Positions 1 to 13,442 of a DNA stretch of 64,000 nucleotides are shown piece after piece (position 1 is the first letter of the stretch; the number at the start of each line of letters is the position of its first letter). The notes below the pieces were generated by a model, which was not told where the DNA came from, did no database searches, and saw only the letters and a program-made list of their open reading frames with translations. Both the position numbers and the translations under genes were made by a program. Source of the DNA: Vitis vinifera (Eukaryota > Streptophyta > Magnoliopsida > Vitales > Vitaceae); NCBI RefSeq assembly GCF_030704535.1, contig NC_081817.1:3363001-3427000 (forward strand), written 5' to 3'.

Positions 1-1237
1 AAGAACTACCACAGGGCGACTCAACTACTCCCCTCTGCTCCTTCGGCTGTCCAACCTTCACGAGCACGCCTCCTCTACACTCATCACGAGACCCACTCCC
101 TGCAACTTCTACAGCCACTGCATCCCCTTTCCCGAGAGCACTTCCCACCAGCACCACCTGAGAGAACCAAGGTGGGGATTCCCACCACAGCTGGACTGAG
201 AAGCACCCCATCTCATCCACAATCTGGACGGAGGAAGGTGTGTCCCTGCCCGCCGATTTCACCAACATTCTAGCCCATTGCAGCTCTGCCATTGATTCCG
301 TCTTGTTGTCCACAGCAATGAACCCACCACAACCATCTCCTATCAACTTAAACACCTCTCGATTCCATAAATGAAGGGGAAGACCTACCACTCTCACCCA
401 TACCTCGCTAGCAAAGGCACCATTGCAGAAACACCCCACCTCCGGGTGCCATCTTTCCATCATTAAAACACTGCCTAGAACCTTTCTCTTCCCTCTAGCA
501 AGAACACGCTCGGCCTCACTCATCTATTCGAACTCAAATAGTATTAGCCCACCTCCCATTACAGCTATGTCCAGCTTGCCTTTGAGGAGCCAAGCGTGGA
601 CAGCCCAGTTTTTCAGATAATCCAACGCAGGAGGATGGTTCTCCACCTTATCCCATCTACCCACTAAGCAACAACCCAGTTGCTCTAATCTACCAAGCTT
701 CACCCTCCTTCCTGCTTCCAGCCAAACCTTGTCCCCAAGTCTCCCCAATCTCAGATTTACTACATCTGCATATGTCCTTTGATCAGGCTCCTTTTCCTTC
801 TTCAGCACCTCAAGAGAAAGAGAGTCCTTTACTCCTCTAAAAAGAGCTACCCCAACCTCTCTCAGCTTCTCAGCCAAGGTGTTCCATCCTCCAGATAGCC
901 TCTTTCCTTCTGGAAAAATTAAGCAAAACCTTTTTACCTCCAAATCATGAACAGAACAGAGAATGAATCTACCCGCCTCATTTGTACGACGCTCCAATCT
1001 ATACTTCCTTCCCTCCTCCTCCCATGCGAGGGACCAATTACTATCATCTCTATCTCTACAGCAGGACTCCACTCCTACCAACAAACTACTGAGACTTGCA
1101 TCTCCAAATCTGATCCAAGATGATAGCCCTTTACATCTCTCCCAAATACATCCTCTCAGCTTTCCTCCTACTTCATCAATCACAAGATCATAAGCTTTAG
1201 ATTCCACAGTAAACCGTCTTCTACCTCCTCTAGACAT
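1..1237 (-). pseudogene. LINE (L1-type) first-ORF region, broken by an in-frame stop and cut by the window edge
   Basis: The minus strand is open from the ATG at 1237 down to position 1 except for one TAG codon at 524-526. The frame continues unchanged past it, so this is a nonsense change, not a frameshift. The protein has the look of the DUF4283-type nucleic-acid-binding segment common in the first ORF of plant L1 LINEs. Family-like strings include RTYADVV, WNTLAEKL, WVRVVGLPLHLW, GDGCGGFIAVD and QLWWE. The part after the stop carries the most conserved block, so the break removes function if translation ends there. The rest of the element, including endonuclease and reverse transcriptase, would lie left of the window. 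The 5' end of the element was not located but lies right of 1237. The LINE assignment rests on motif memory, not on a search. Confidence 0.75.
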
Positions 1238-3225
1238 AACCTATCTAATTCCTTACAGGAAATAAGCTTATTGGTGGTGGTTGTAAATAATGAGCTTCAA
1301 ATGTGGATATCTTGGCATTATCCCATGATATTTTCTGATATAACAGTTCCAGGACAACTCATTGTTTTCAATTGCAATGACTTTCAAAGAATATTTTATT
1401 TCAAATATCTATGAGATAATGTTTTATTCATACTAATATTTATATTCCTTTTATATCGTTGGTCTGATAAGGTCTTTTACGTGTTTCAATTCCCTTTTTC
1501 TTTTTCAACTTTTTTGAAAACAATTTTCACTTTTCTTAAGAAAATTTTGAAAACACCATTTTCACTTTTTCCATTTTCTAAGCTCCATTTGCTAGAAAAT
1601 GAAAATAGAAAAATATCATCCAACCATGTTTTCAAACTTGATTTCTGTTTTTTTTTTAATAAAAAAATAAAACAATCCAAATAAATAAGGCTCAGTTTTT
1701 CCTCAAAGATTAAGAAAAAGGAATAAGAACCTAGGAATTTATTATTAATCACTCTCGGTTTTGTAGGAGTCCCAATATGTCTTACTACAAACTTTGAAAA
1801 TTAAATAGCCTCAGCCCAAGCCTCTGCTATCACATATTTACAGAGAAACAAATTTGGAGTGTCAAACACATCTAAACTCATATCCATGTCATGTAATGTC
1901 AACAAATGTACACATCCCCATACCCCTGCTACAGTTATGCCAAACACATCCCAGACCCATGTCACATTATGTCTCTCACATTCCATACCAGTACCACCAC
2001 CATAGCTCATCGGCAAATCTGAGGCACCTACCCACCCTCCCAGTCCCACTTGTAAGCTCCCTTCTTAATGAATGTCCTTATTTTCTCTCCAACCCCACTC
2101 CCCCCAAACCAGTGTAACAAAGACAAATAGAAGAGGAACTGTATCTGTGTCCATGCACAAATAGGAAGAACCGGATTAAAAGGTGAAAGCGAGCTCGACA
2201 ATGTTCTTTGTCTTTTATTCTGGTGGGGATGATGAGAGTGGCAGTCGGGTGGGCATCAGGAGAATTATATGATTTACTTAGAAAAAGACTGCTTTTGTGG
2301 AGAATTCAATGTTTTAAAAGGATTCATATGCGACATTTCACAATGTGGAGCTTTCTTAAAATAAAATAAATCAAAATGAAGGGGGTTTGATAAAAAATGC
2401 AATCAAGTGAAGACGAAGAAAAGATGCATTTGAGTGAAGGAGTTCAAACCCTCTCTCTCACATGGACTGATGCAAGTAAAACACATGCATGTAGTTGCAC
2501 TAATTTCTGACACCCACTCTCATTCCATCACAATTGCATCAGAGAAAGACATAGCACAAATCTAGTCTATTCCAGTAGGCAGATCGACAATGCAAAAGAT
2601 CAGCCAAATTATTTCTTTCAGCGTGTCACTACTATGACATGTGCTAGTGTTTCTCCTTTTGGATGATTGAAATTGACTCATTGTACTTCTGCATCAGTGC
2701 ACCGTATTTGTGGAGTCATCTTCCTTTCATAATGATCACAAATTAGCATAGAGTAGAAGTTCTTATTTTAGATAATCTCATCAATGTCTAATTTTTTTAA
2801 ACATAGATGCGTTCAATTTTTCTCTGATAAGGGGAAAAAATGCAAACAAACAAACAACTTTGGTTTACCTCCAAGAACCACACAAAGATTTCGCCAAAAA
2901 AACCCTAAATCCCAAAATCATATTCCTGCCTTAATTGCATAAAATGAACATACATTTCTTTATTTTCCGGAATAAAAAACTAAGAACAAATGTCACAATT
3001 TCTCGACCTTGAATAAGCAAACCCTAATGCTCGTTTGGCTGCTAAAGAAATCCTTGGAATAGAAAGGAAAACAAAACTAGAGATCTTACAAAAAGGCATA
3101 CCAACAACAATATGTTATGAATGTCAAGATTTTCGCTCTGTTTTCCCACGGTTTCTCCGAAACCAAACGGAATCGTAAAGCAACCAAAGGGCAGAGAAAT
3201 TCAGAAGCGAGAGGGAGGAATGGAG
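1238..3225. other. spacer right of the LINE; no gene seen
   Basis: The first few hundred bases may hold the LINE 5' untranslated region. The rest is AT-rich with a C-rich, low-complexity patch at about 1900-2110. Short open frames here have no recognisable domain. If the candidate exon at 3226-3420 is real, its intron and later exons would fall in this stretch, but no convincing coding exon was found. Confidence 0.5.
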
Positions 3226-3420
3226 ACTTACAGAATCAGATCGAACCAATAGATCAAACACTTGAATGTTGAATTGATCACTGTGGACGTTCCGAGTTGA
3301 CACGGACGAGTTAGCGTCGAGTTTCTTCTTTCTCCTCCCCCGGATTGAAGCCGAACGCGATCTCCGTAAGGTTGTCGGAGTTGTGTTGGTGGTAGTTTCA
3401 CTCGTATCTCTCACGACGAC
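3226..3420 (-). other. candidate promoter edge and first exon of an unidentified minus-strand transcript
   Basis: A GC-richer block stands out from AT-rich surroundings. On the minus strand it begins at a palindromic ACGACGTCGT box (about 3414-3423) and runs open for about 60 codons, rich in Arg, Ser and Thr, to an ideal GTAAGT donor at 3231-3226. The frame has no ATG; its first usable codon is GTG. The block is therefore more likely a 5' untranslated or non-coding first exon than a protein start. No later exon could be assigned and no family was recognised. Confidence 0.3.
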
Positions 3421-6400
3421 GTCGTTTTAAGAATGCCTAGTTGCCTTGCCACTAAATTTTATTATTTTAAATGAAATCTATCTATTAATTAAATGGGCAA
3501 TATGTTGAGATGATGTCTATCCTGTTTTGATTCATTAAATTCATCATATGAAATCTAAAGTCTAAACTAAAATAATGATAGGTAACACTACATTCCTGTC
3601 TTTCTCAACAAGGGTTGTATATTTTATAGTTGACAATTGCTTTTGAAAAAGAAAACCAAAATTAAAAATTATATTAAAATATTAGTGGGATTATGATATA
3701 AAACTTCAATATGAGTTTGATAAAATAATTTTTCTTAAAATAAAAAAAGATTTAATATTTAGTATAAAAAATCATTAATATTTTTTTATTTTGTAATTTT
3801 GTTCAAATATATATATTTTACTTAATAGATTGTAAAGTTTGAATTAATTTTATTGCACTTTGTTCAAAATGGTGGAAATTAAGTTGTCTGATTAATTTGA
3901 CTCCCACGAGCTAAGTAAGCACCTTAAGGGGGCTAAAGGGACAGTGTCTTTTGAATAAATATTTATTTATTTAATAATTAATGAGTGTGACCACGATTGA
4001 ATCTTGTTATATATATATATATTTTCGTGTATATGCTTGGTTTGATTAACATTACCCGAGTCGTTAGCATAACTCATGCTTGAAATAAGGCATTGCATAT
4101 TTCAAATTTTAATTAAAAAAAATGGTTTGACTATAATATCAAAGTATACTTTTTCAGTATTTATTGAAAATACATTACTAGATTGAATATATTTTCAAGT
4201 CTTATTATTTATATCAGAATCTCATTTGTTTGTAAGATTGTACATATTTTCATTTGTTGATAACATCCTAAATCCCACCATATATGCTAAATAGTTCAGA
4301 TTCTTTATTATGTAGGCACCGTTAAGACACCATAGCATTTTCTTTAAAAACATCAATATATTTTATTATAACTTTTTAAAAAATAAAAAGAAAAACGAAA
4401 AGAATTTTCCCCTAACTATAATGAAATAAGGTTCACAAAAATCCTGATATATATATATATATATATATGGATTTAACTAAACGTAATTTTATAGAATTTA
4501 AATAAATAAAATTAACAAGCAAATAAATAAATATTTATAAAATATATTTAATAAAAATAATTATCAATTTCTTATTAGTTTTGGTTCATTCACTGAATTA
4601 AATTTAACATTTTCAAAATTTCATTTGTTTATATGATTTTTTTTATAACTTTGTTTTAATAAATAAAAAATTTTGCACATTTATATTTGATATTTTATTA
4701 AATATTTTTTTTAATCATGGTTTATATTGATTTTGGGATAGTTAAATATTTTGGATTTTGATATTTAATTAAATAACATAATTCATAATGACACCTAATT
4801 ATTAAAATTATTGATAATTCTCAATTAAAAAACTTCATCCCCATCAACCAATTTATACTAGTTATTTAAAATTTTTAGTTGAATGTTATGTTTGGTTTCG
4901 GAAAAATAAAAAAAAAATGTAAATATATATATATATATATTTATATATTTAAAGTTAATAAACTATTTTTATTCATTATTTTAAATTTATGCATATAAAC
5001 ATTTTTTTTATAAAATAATTAAATATAAGAAAATTATTTTTTTTAATTTTATTTTGATTCCTTAGTATTTTAATGGGAGTCAAACATGACATAAGTGGTT
5101 GTGTTGAATAATTTGATACATAATATATTGATATTTATTTTAAATTTTCGGTACTATAAACTATTTATTTATTGAATATTTTTTATAATATTCCCACTTG
5201 GCCCCCACGGCAATTTCTGACTTCCCCCCCTCGAGCTGAGCTATGCCAGTCTAAGGAATTGAATGGATAGCCCATATAGTGCCAAATTTCAATTATTCGC
5301 ACCTCAAACAGGGGACTCGTTTTCTAGGGCACCACCTAAATTCATTATTCAGTGCTTTGATTTCACGTTCACCTGTCTCTTCTACGGTTCTACCTCCCTC
5401 GCTCTCAAGTGTTGTCCCCAGCAATGTACAAGTCAACAAAATCAGAAAAAATAAAAAATAAAATAATAATAATAAATAAAAGAAAATATCAGAATTGGGC
5501 AAAAGCAAAATCATCCTGTGTCTTCCACCTAGTCAAAACCCGAAAAACCAAATCGTCGGGTTATGGCCAGCTGTTTCCTGATCTTTGGACAGGAAACCTT
5601 TATAGAGAAACGTAAATGATGACACGATGGCCAGTTTCAGAAACTTTGCGAAGTTTAGTTTTTCCATGAACTGGGTTTTTTACTTTGTTCTGCCAACCAC
5701 CAGCTCAGCATCTGCGCTCCCCAAATTACCAAATTTTAAGAGCTCGGACAAAAACGGATGCAACTTGCCTTGATAATATTGACCTTCCGCCATTGGTAAA
5801 CTGACAGAGATGTGGGTTTTGGCATTTGGTTGGATAAAATACAAGAAAATTTGCATTACAGTTGGCTATGGCTGAAACTAGGAGATGATCCCAAAAATGC
5901 TAATAAATGTGGGCGAGGGGGGGCCCGTGAGGGTGTGGCTGCGAAATGTGAGAACAAAGATTTGGTTCACCTGCTCTCTCAAATTGCATGATTCTCCAAT
6001 TGAAAATTCCAATCAAGACAGACGAAATAGTATCCTTTTCTCATTAATGCATCCTATACACGTGCTTTGCCAGGGGCGACCCACTCCATGGGTCCCACCT
6101 TCGATTCAATTATTCATCATATGTTGTACACAGTGTGGGAATGGGCGATCCCACGGTCTGTATTGAATCAAAATTCAAACGTAAGTCCGGTGGGACACTG
6201 TACGGCGGCACTGGAAAGTGCCAGCCTGGTGGTCAGCACTATGAGCAGAGGTCAAACTTTTTTTTTATTCCATGAGATGAAGCTCGATGGCCCACTAGTG
6301 GACCACCGTCGAACCACCATGGAACACGCCCCACCAGATCGAGCCGCCAGAAGCCAAATACGGTGGATCCCACCACTCAACTGCCTTGCAAAATAAATCA

Positions 6401-7135
6401 AGATTTTCCCATCTGGCATCAACTATTATAACATGCGTTAAGACGATACGATACCCCAGTAGTTGACCAAACGCATGTCAAAACAAGTGGAAATAAAAAC
6501 AAAAAATTTAAATGAAAAACCAAAAACTTCCTTTGGCAAAAAATAAAAAATAAAAAAATTTGATCCATAAAAATTACAATGAAAAAGGATATAAAACGGA
6601 AAAAATCAATGTATCTTTTAAAACTATTTTCTATCGTAATATTTTTATCTTAAAAATTTTTTTTTAATAATTATTTTGAAAATTTATTATTTTTAAATTA
6701 TTTTTTATATAAATATTTAATTTTTAAATAATAATAATTTATTTTTATTTTTTAAAAAAATTATATATATTTTTTCAAATCACTAAATTTTATTGAAATT
6801 TGTTAAAGAAATAAAATTTAAATTAATATTTTTCTATTTTTTTTTCATCAGGTCATTTTTAAAAAAATAAAAATTTCACATCTTTTTCATTCTTTCTCTG
6901 GACCTTCGGTCTTAAATAATTAACTTATATAAATAAAAACTTAATTTTTATATCCAATTAATCCAAAACACGATTTTCCCAAACTTCATTATGATCTTGG
7001 TATGTACACCTTTGGCAGCTCATCGGGCAATACTGTCGAATCATGGGCCATATTCTTCTTGGCACTGGCCCATGATCCGTGACCTAAAACATCATATTAG
7101 GATGGCCATGTACACATAGCAACAACTTCAAACAC
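3421..7135. other. AT-rich intergenic region with microsatellites
   Basis: It is long AT-rich sequence with dinucleotide AT runs (for example 4007-4022, 4447-4468 and about 4923-4940). Two less AT-rich islands occur at about 5195-5620 and 5885-6400. The second has open frames but no domain that I recognise. The last part is the 3' flank of the aspartic protease gene. Confidence 0.5.
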
Positions 7136-8446
7136 CTAGACACCTACTCCTAGTCGTTGACCAGCTAGATCGCACCTAACCTCTGCAAATCCAACCCTTG
7201 ATTTTGCCAGATCGAACTCCATCCACACGTTCTGCTGATGATGATGCCCAATGATGTACGACTCCACACCCAATAGTTCAGAGTTACCAAACGTAAAGCA
7301 GTACACTGAATCACTTCCCCTTATCACGCCCGGTACCCGATACATTAACCTTTCGGCCGATACGCTCATTTCGGCCCCCCGAAACATCAGTGTCACGGTT
7401 GGCAAAGGAGGCAAAGTCCGACGCGTCAGGGGAACTCGGTAGCACAAGTCCATTGCTCCTTGGAATACGAAGTTGGGGTCTTCCAGAACTTTCAACGACG
7501 CTTTTGTCTGCCTCACGAACTCGTTCTTCAAAGCGGTGTAAACCGGGCCCAGAAGGAACGTGAACTGAGTTCCGGAGTCAACCATAGTTTGACCCGCTCC
7601 GGTATGGTCCGGTGCATAAACCGATTTTGGCAACTGTAGCATCGAATTAGCTACTTTAATACCCTCAAGCTGAACCGTGTACGCAACTCGGTCGAAGTAC
7701 GGCAACGGAGTCGATATTTGAACTAGTGGAGTGTACTTTAAGGCCTTGAGCCACGAAAAACTCGATTCTCCGAAGAGTAAGATACCGGAGGAGTCCTGGC
7801 CCGATATGCAGTAGGAAAATTTCTGCAAGCCCATCTGGGTAACGAAAGAGAGAGACCCCCTATTCATACCAATCAAACCGGTAGTCTTGGAATCTTCATC
7901 CGAGTTACTACTAAACCCAGAATCCATGCACCCGAATATCGTGGCGGGTATGGCCGAATTTCCGATATGAAAAGTATCGGAGGCAAGGTTGCCTTCAATG
8001 GAGGAGGCGTCGGCGTAGGAGATTATGGCGTGACAGAGCTTTTTCTTGTCGCAAGAAACGGGTATGGAGAAGTCACGGGTCCGGGTTCGGCAAGTGGGTG
8101 AAGTACAAGGAATAGGTGAATATGAGGAAGAGCGAAGTGGGTCAAAAACAGAGTGCAAGTTTGGGGCTTTTTTGCAGTGAAGCCATGAGAGCTCGCTTCC
8201 AGTGTCAAGAACCATGGTGACGGTTTGTGGAGGAGAGCCAACTGTGAGTGAGACCGTTAAGGACACGTTGTGGTGGAAAGAGAGCTTGCTAGAAGGTCTA
8301 GGAACTGACCCAGAAGGAAGGACCTGCGTTTTAAGGGGTAATATAACAGCTGGCGTTGAAGCTAAGCAGAGGGTGAAGGAAAGGAAGAGCTGAGAGAGAA
8401 GAAGAAGAAGAAGAAAAGAGAGCATGGTGGAGATGAAGAGTCCCAT
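7136..8446 (-). CDS. secreted pepsin-like aspartic protease, PCS1-like (family A1), single exon
   Basis: This 436-residue protein is a plant A1 aspartic protease. Residues 1-30 form a signal peptide: a short polar start, then a Leu/Phe-rich core ending near CLAS, so entry to the secretory pathway is expected. The two catalytic motifs are intact: DTGSELSW (Asp81) and DSGTQF (Asp290), with a flap tyrosine near 144 (ISYAD). Paired cysteines are typical of plant nepenthesin/PCS1-type enzymes, and no plant-specific saposin-like insert is present. The whole protein aligns in layout with Arabidopsis PCS1 (At5g02190), an intronless gene linked to cell survival in gametophytes and embryos. The match is from memory, so another member of the same clade is possible. 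The ATG at 8446 is chosen because the signal peptide starts there; an internal Met at residue 8 is an alternative. A TATA box lies about 150 bases upstream. Confidence 0.9.
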   Translation of the reverse strand: MGLFISTMLSFLLLLLLSQLFLSFTLCLASTPAVILPLKTQVLPSGSVPRPSSKLSFHHNVSLTVSLTVGSPPQTVTMVLDTGSELSWLHCKKAPNLHSVFDPLRSSSYSPIPCTSPTCRTRTRDFSIPVSCDKKKLCHAIISYADASSIEGNLASDTFHIGNSAIPATIFGCMDSGFSSNSDEDSKTTGLIGMNRGSLSFVTQMGLQKFSYCISGQDSSGILLFGESSFSWLKALKYTPLVQISTPLPYFDRVAYTVQLEGIKVANSMLQLPKSVYAPDHTGAGQTMVDSGTQFTFLLGPVYTALKNEFVRQTKASLKVLEDPNFVFQGAMDLCYRVPLTRRTLPPLPTVTLMFRGAEMSVSAERLMYRVPGVIRGSDSVYCFTFGNSELLGVESYIIGHHHQQNVWMEFDLAKSRVGFAEVRCDLAGQRLGVGV

Positions 8447-8596
8447 GCGAATGAATGCGGAACTGGGTGTGATGTAGAACAGAGTCTGGCAAGGCTTTTG
8501 GGTTTCAAATATCAGAGGGACGGGAACTCAAAGACTCCGCTGTTCGATCATCGATGTGTGTGGGTCTCTGTCCTTGTCGTGGAGACTGGTGCTCCA

Positions 8597-8604
8597 CTTT
8601 TATA
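8597..8604 (-). promoter_or_regulatory. TATA box of the PCS1-like gene
   Basis: On the minus strand this reads TATAAAAG, within CTATAAAAGTGG. It lies about 150 bases upstream of the ATG, predicting a start of transcription near 8570 and a leader of about 120 bases. The leader would contain one short upstream reading frame of seven codons beginning at about 8550. Confidence 0.6.
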
Positions 8605-8619
8605 GATAGGTTTGATTCT

Positions 8620-11600
8620 ATACGCTTACGTGTCTACATCTTCTTCATAGGCCATACACACCGTCTATTTATTACTTCAATGACTCAAAATCTCAAAAAA
8701 AAAATAAAAAAAATAAAAAATAATTTCAATTATCTCCACCATAGCAAACAACATAAATTCCATTTTCTAATTTTAACAAATTTTAATGATTCAATATTAT
8801 TTCAAAATGCTTACACTATCTTATAGACGTGATAAAGACATTCTAAGACGTAAAAGTTTATTAAACGTAAGACAGAAAAAATCGATTGGAAAGCATTTGA
8901 AAGACATGATTAAAACTTTACTTAGAATACTTCTCTTTTCTACGCTTATTCTATTAGTGTTGAATAAATCATCTTTCCACTCTCTGGGGCAAGAAAAACA
9001 AGGGCAGTGGTGTGGCGGTGCGACCACACTAGTGAGCACTTAATCAAGTAATCACTAGACCATAAACCCCCAAAGTGTGTTTTGGGGTTTAGCCAATGTC
9101 GGTGAAGAATAGTTGCGCACGCAGACATGTCCCTTTTGAAAGTGGTATGTGGAAGGTAGAACTGGGGGACAGAGGAATGGAAAGTATTATGAAAAGCGAG
9201 GTGTATCTGCCATCTACCCATTAACCTACCACTAAAATCCATTCCATGGCGATAAGCATCACATTTGTAGAGGTGATTGTGACTCCATAATTAAATAAGG
9301 ATTTGAACTTTCCGCAAACAAGGAAAATTGTGACTCCTCTGCCCCCCCTGGCAGCTGCCATCTCTTTTGTTCCTATCAGTCTAGTTATCCAAGTTGTAAT
9401 CACTTGTTTTCTTTTTGTTATTTGTCTTATTTTATCTTTTCATATAGTCATAATGATTCTCTTTTCTTTTCTTTTTTTTCCTTTTCTTTTTCTTCACTTT
9501 TAAAAAAAAAAATTAAATTCAAATTTTTATTTTCATTTCCCTTGCTTTACTCCAATTCTTAGGTATCAATCAATGAATATATACCAAACAGATGTCAAGG
9601 AATTATACCCACCTTTCATATTTGTGACCACACCAAGAAACACAAATTCTTTCCTAGGGTGTGGTGTACCCCATTCTTCTAATTTCTTCTTTCAAAATCA
9701 CCTCCGACGATCTATAATAAAATTTCACCCCCTTCCTATCTCATCTAATTGAATTCAAAAAATTCCAATATCAATTATCTTTCATCTTCTCACTAATTCG
9801 ATTCATATCGGTTTGTAATTAAAAATATTCTCAAGAGTCTGAATGATATCATGTTAGTACTAATACAATTGTTTTGAGTCACATTTAACAAGAGTAATCC
9901 ATACAAATCTTCAATACGAGTGTTCATGTCGCTAAGTGAATACCAACTTATTAAGCTCAATTTAAAAGGGGTTAAATTGTAAAATAAATACATAGTGTAA
10001 TGAAATATTTCCATATTTTGATTCACACCTATAAACTTTTATTAGATTTTGAAATAATAATAATAATTTTTTATATTAAACTCAACTTTTTTACTTTTTA
10101 TACTCAATTTATTTTTTTTAAAATTAAATAACATCAATTATAAACTAAATATGTAGCACAATGAAATCTTTCATGTTACCAAAAAATAATGATTAATAAT
10201 ATTTTTTTATCATTTATTTTGGCCTTACATTAAAATGACGTGTTGACTTTTTATATTGAACTGATTTTTTTTTTTTTAAATTTAGATTGAAATAAATCAA
10301 TAATTTTAAATTGTAATAGTTTTAAAATTATAATACTTTTTAAACAATAATATTTTTATTTATTTTTAAAATTATTTTACCCAAATAATAATATGATTAA
10401 CGAGTATAAAAAAGGTCATTTCACCCCACCATTAATCTCAATTATTCATGCATGAAAACGAAAGATCACGATAGGATACAAAATTTGGCTAAACTTTTCA
10501 ACAAATTGGCAACACGTTTTGCAACCTTCATCGAGGGGTCGCTGTTACTCGTTGGGGTCAAGTCATTTGGTCCAACCAAATGTCCTCTACCGAGCCACCA
10601 CCATACATGATTCACCCACATTTAGAAAGGGAACAGCAGATTCTATAAATATATATGGTTTTTCAGTAATCAAATAAATTTCAAACTCATCAATGGTGGT
10701 TGGCTGTTGGCTCGTGGCCAAACATTTGGTACTCAGATAACCTTTTTTTTTTTGTTTCAAGTTCTTCATAAATTTAACATGAAGTTTAGTTTTGATTCCC
10801 AATTCCTTTGTTTTTGTTTTTTAAAAGTGTTTTTTTTATTTGATTCTGGTGCAACGGGAGAGAGGGTTGAATAAAGAAATGAGAGATGGAGAAATCATAG
10901 ATTAGAAAAACAAAGGGATTGGGTGTGGACTCACCATCAAGAAGACTGATGGAGAGGGTGACTCGTAGTGATTCACTACACGGCTTTCTTTCTTTCTTTC
11001 TTTCTCAATCATTTGTACCAATCAGTTTGATACCATGTTAGTTCAATGGTCAGTGTCAATTTTCCTTTTTCTATAGAATTTAATACTCACTAAGACTTTG
11101 ACATTTTTTACATCATGGGTCTATTCAGTGAACGCTAACATTGTTGGAAAGGGCACTTGGATTTTAAGATACTGTTTGGTTGCACATGTCATATGTCTAT
11201 TAGGCTAATACATTATCAGGTTGTTTGGTAAAATTTAATATTTAATATTTAACATCGAGTGCAACAATAAGTATAATTGTGATTCGGGCCGATGACAGTA
11301 AAGTAGCTTTGTTGTCTATTTTATTGTGAATTGTAAATTTTTTAATACATCACATTCATGCATTACGATTCATGTGACGATATTGATACTTCTAAAATGT
11401 GTTCTATTTGTTCATAGCTTTCATTTGATACCAAATAAAGCAAACCTTGGTTTTCGTCTCCCATGTAATAGTTTGAAATATGATATATGTCACTAAACAC
11501 GAGTAAATAATATATACATTTTTAAATTTAAGTAGTGATATAAACTTATTTTATTGAATAAATTTAGTCAGTTAACCGATGAAATTAAGTTATCAAATCA

Positions 11601-12587
11601 ACTCTAGGGATGATGCACAACTTGTTTATATCATGATTTGATGTTTGAAATTATTCGGTTTTTCCTATAACCCTTTGATTTTTTTTATTTTATTTTTTGA
11701 GTAATTAGGATTAAAGAAAGGTTATAGTTGTCACGGATTTGTTTTAGGAAGTCTTCTCTGATAGGGGAAGGACTGATTGTGATACTCTATTTATTTTAAG
11801 CAAATAACCATTAAGTGACCAAGAGCTTATTAATTAGTTGAAATATGACATTATGTTCAAAAAAATGAAAGTGGGTAGGGGTAAATCAGTCTATTAATAA
11901 GGTCTTTAGAATTGTAGGTGATGCTTTTAATATTCTGATATCATTTAATACGATATCCAATAAAAATCTTATCTTATAATATTATATTTAATGAAATATA
12001 TTATATGATATGATATTTAGCTCATATAAAGAATAAAAAACTAAAATAAAAAATATTACATTTAAATGTTTCATTTTTTTGAAAATAAAAAATATATGGC
12101 ATCATATGTTTGTTATTAAAAATATATAAAAGTTTTTTTTTCATATTTAATATTATTTAAAAATCATTCTATAATTTATAATTTAATGAGTAATTTTGAT
12201 TTATTTGTTAATTATATTCATGATTAAAATATTTAAAAACTTATAAATAAAAAATATTATATTTTTCTATTATATATATATAAAAGCATTTTGTATTTAT
12301 TAAATATTATATCAAATAAGATAATTAACTTTCTTTTTCCTTGAAATCTTCCCATTTTTCTTAACTCTTCTTTCTTTGGTACTAAGAATGATAATAACAT
12401 AGTTTTTTTTTTATACTCGTCCCGTTCCTAATAGGAAAGGTTTGAAATTTAAATAAATGGATTAAAAGTGAGTTTGATTTTTTTTTTAAAACTCAAGACA
12501 GGTTTAAGACGAGTTCAAGTATTGTTTTGTCTTACCCTTGCCCCTCTTTGATTATGTATAAAATTAATTTAAGTTAAATTTTATTTT

Positions 12588-12654
<67 letters not shown>

Positions 12655-13434
12655 AAAAATTATTTTTTAATAAAATAAGTTATAAAACATTATAATATTT
12701 TAATTATTTATAAAATATATTTATTTAATTGTAATTTAAAATTTTTATTTTAAAAAAAATTCAAAAAAATTTAAATATGACACAATAAGATAGGTATGGG
12801 GAATTTACATAGCCACTTTGTCCTTTTTAATTTTTTAATGAGATAAAAATAAGAATTATTTTAAATAAATAGGATAAGGTTGTGAAAATGGACAATCCAT
12901 GTCAAACTCCCATTAATTTGGTACTTTCATTTTAGCGTAAATGTGAAATGAAAGGAAATGTCACATACATATCATACATGGAAACGTTTAGTCAACTTTT
13001 TCAATGCCTTTAATAAAAAGCAAAAGAATTAAAGGTTGATATGAATATCAAGAGTGATGACATTATGGATTGAACACGTTTAGACATTTCAAACTTCCTT
13101 AAACTTCTATGAATCATAAAACTTCGTACCAAGTCCTGTCTACCCGATTCAAGGTTTCAAAAAAGTAACTGTTATGCTAACTAGTAAAATTAAATTCTGT
13201 ATCAATGACATTTTATATTTTGTTACTTAATTTCAAAGATATCGACAAAACAAATATCAATGATTGAGTAAATATTAACGATTGAGTCAATGAGCTGAGT
13301 CATAGGTGATTATATATTAAAACAATTAATAATGATAATAATAAATATTTTCTTATTACTTTGTTTTGCACTTGCCATATATCATCGTTCAACTACCAAA
13401 TATCCTTGTCTGTCAATCCATCAGGATATAGATA
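8620..13434. other. AT-rich intergenic region; no gene seen
   Basis: The sequence is AT-rich with homopolymer runs, a short TTTC repeat at about 10983-11005 and a long AT microsatellite (separate entry). Open frames are short, lack ATG-exon-intron structure and show no known domain. The stretch near 8950-9400 is less AT-rich but also unrecognised. Confidence 0.5.
12591..12650. repeat. (AT)30 microsatellite
   Basis: Thirty uninterrupted AT units, the longest simple repeat in the window. It can form cruciforms and is likely length-polymorphic between cultivars. Confidence 0.97.
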
Positions 13435-13442
13435 GATAAAAA

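Noticed and set aside
1801-2117. Overlapping 82- and 87-codon frames on opposite strands
   Set aside because: They are low-complexity His/Pro/Ser-rich sequence without splice or promoter context.
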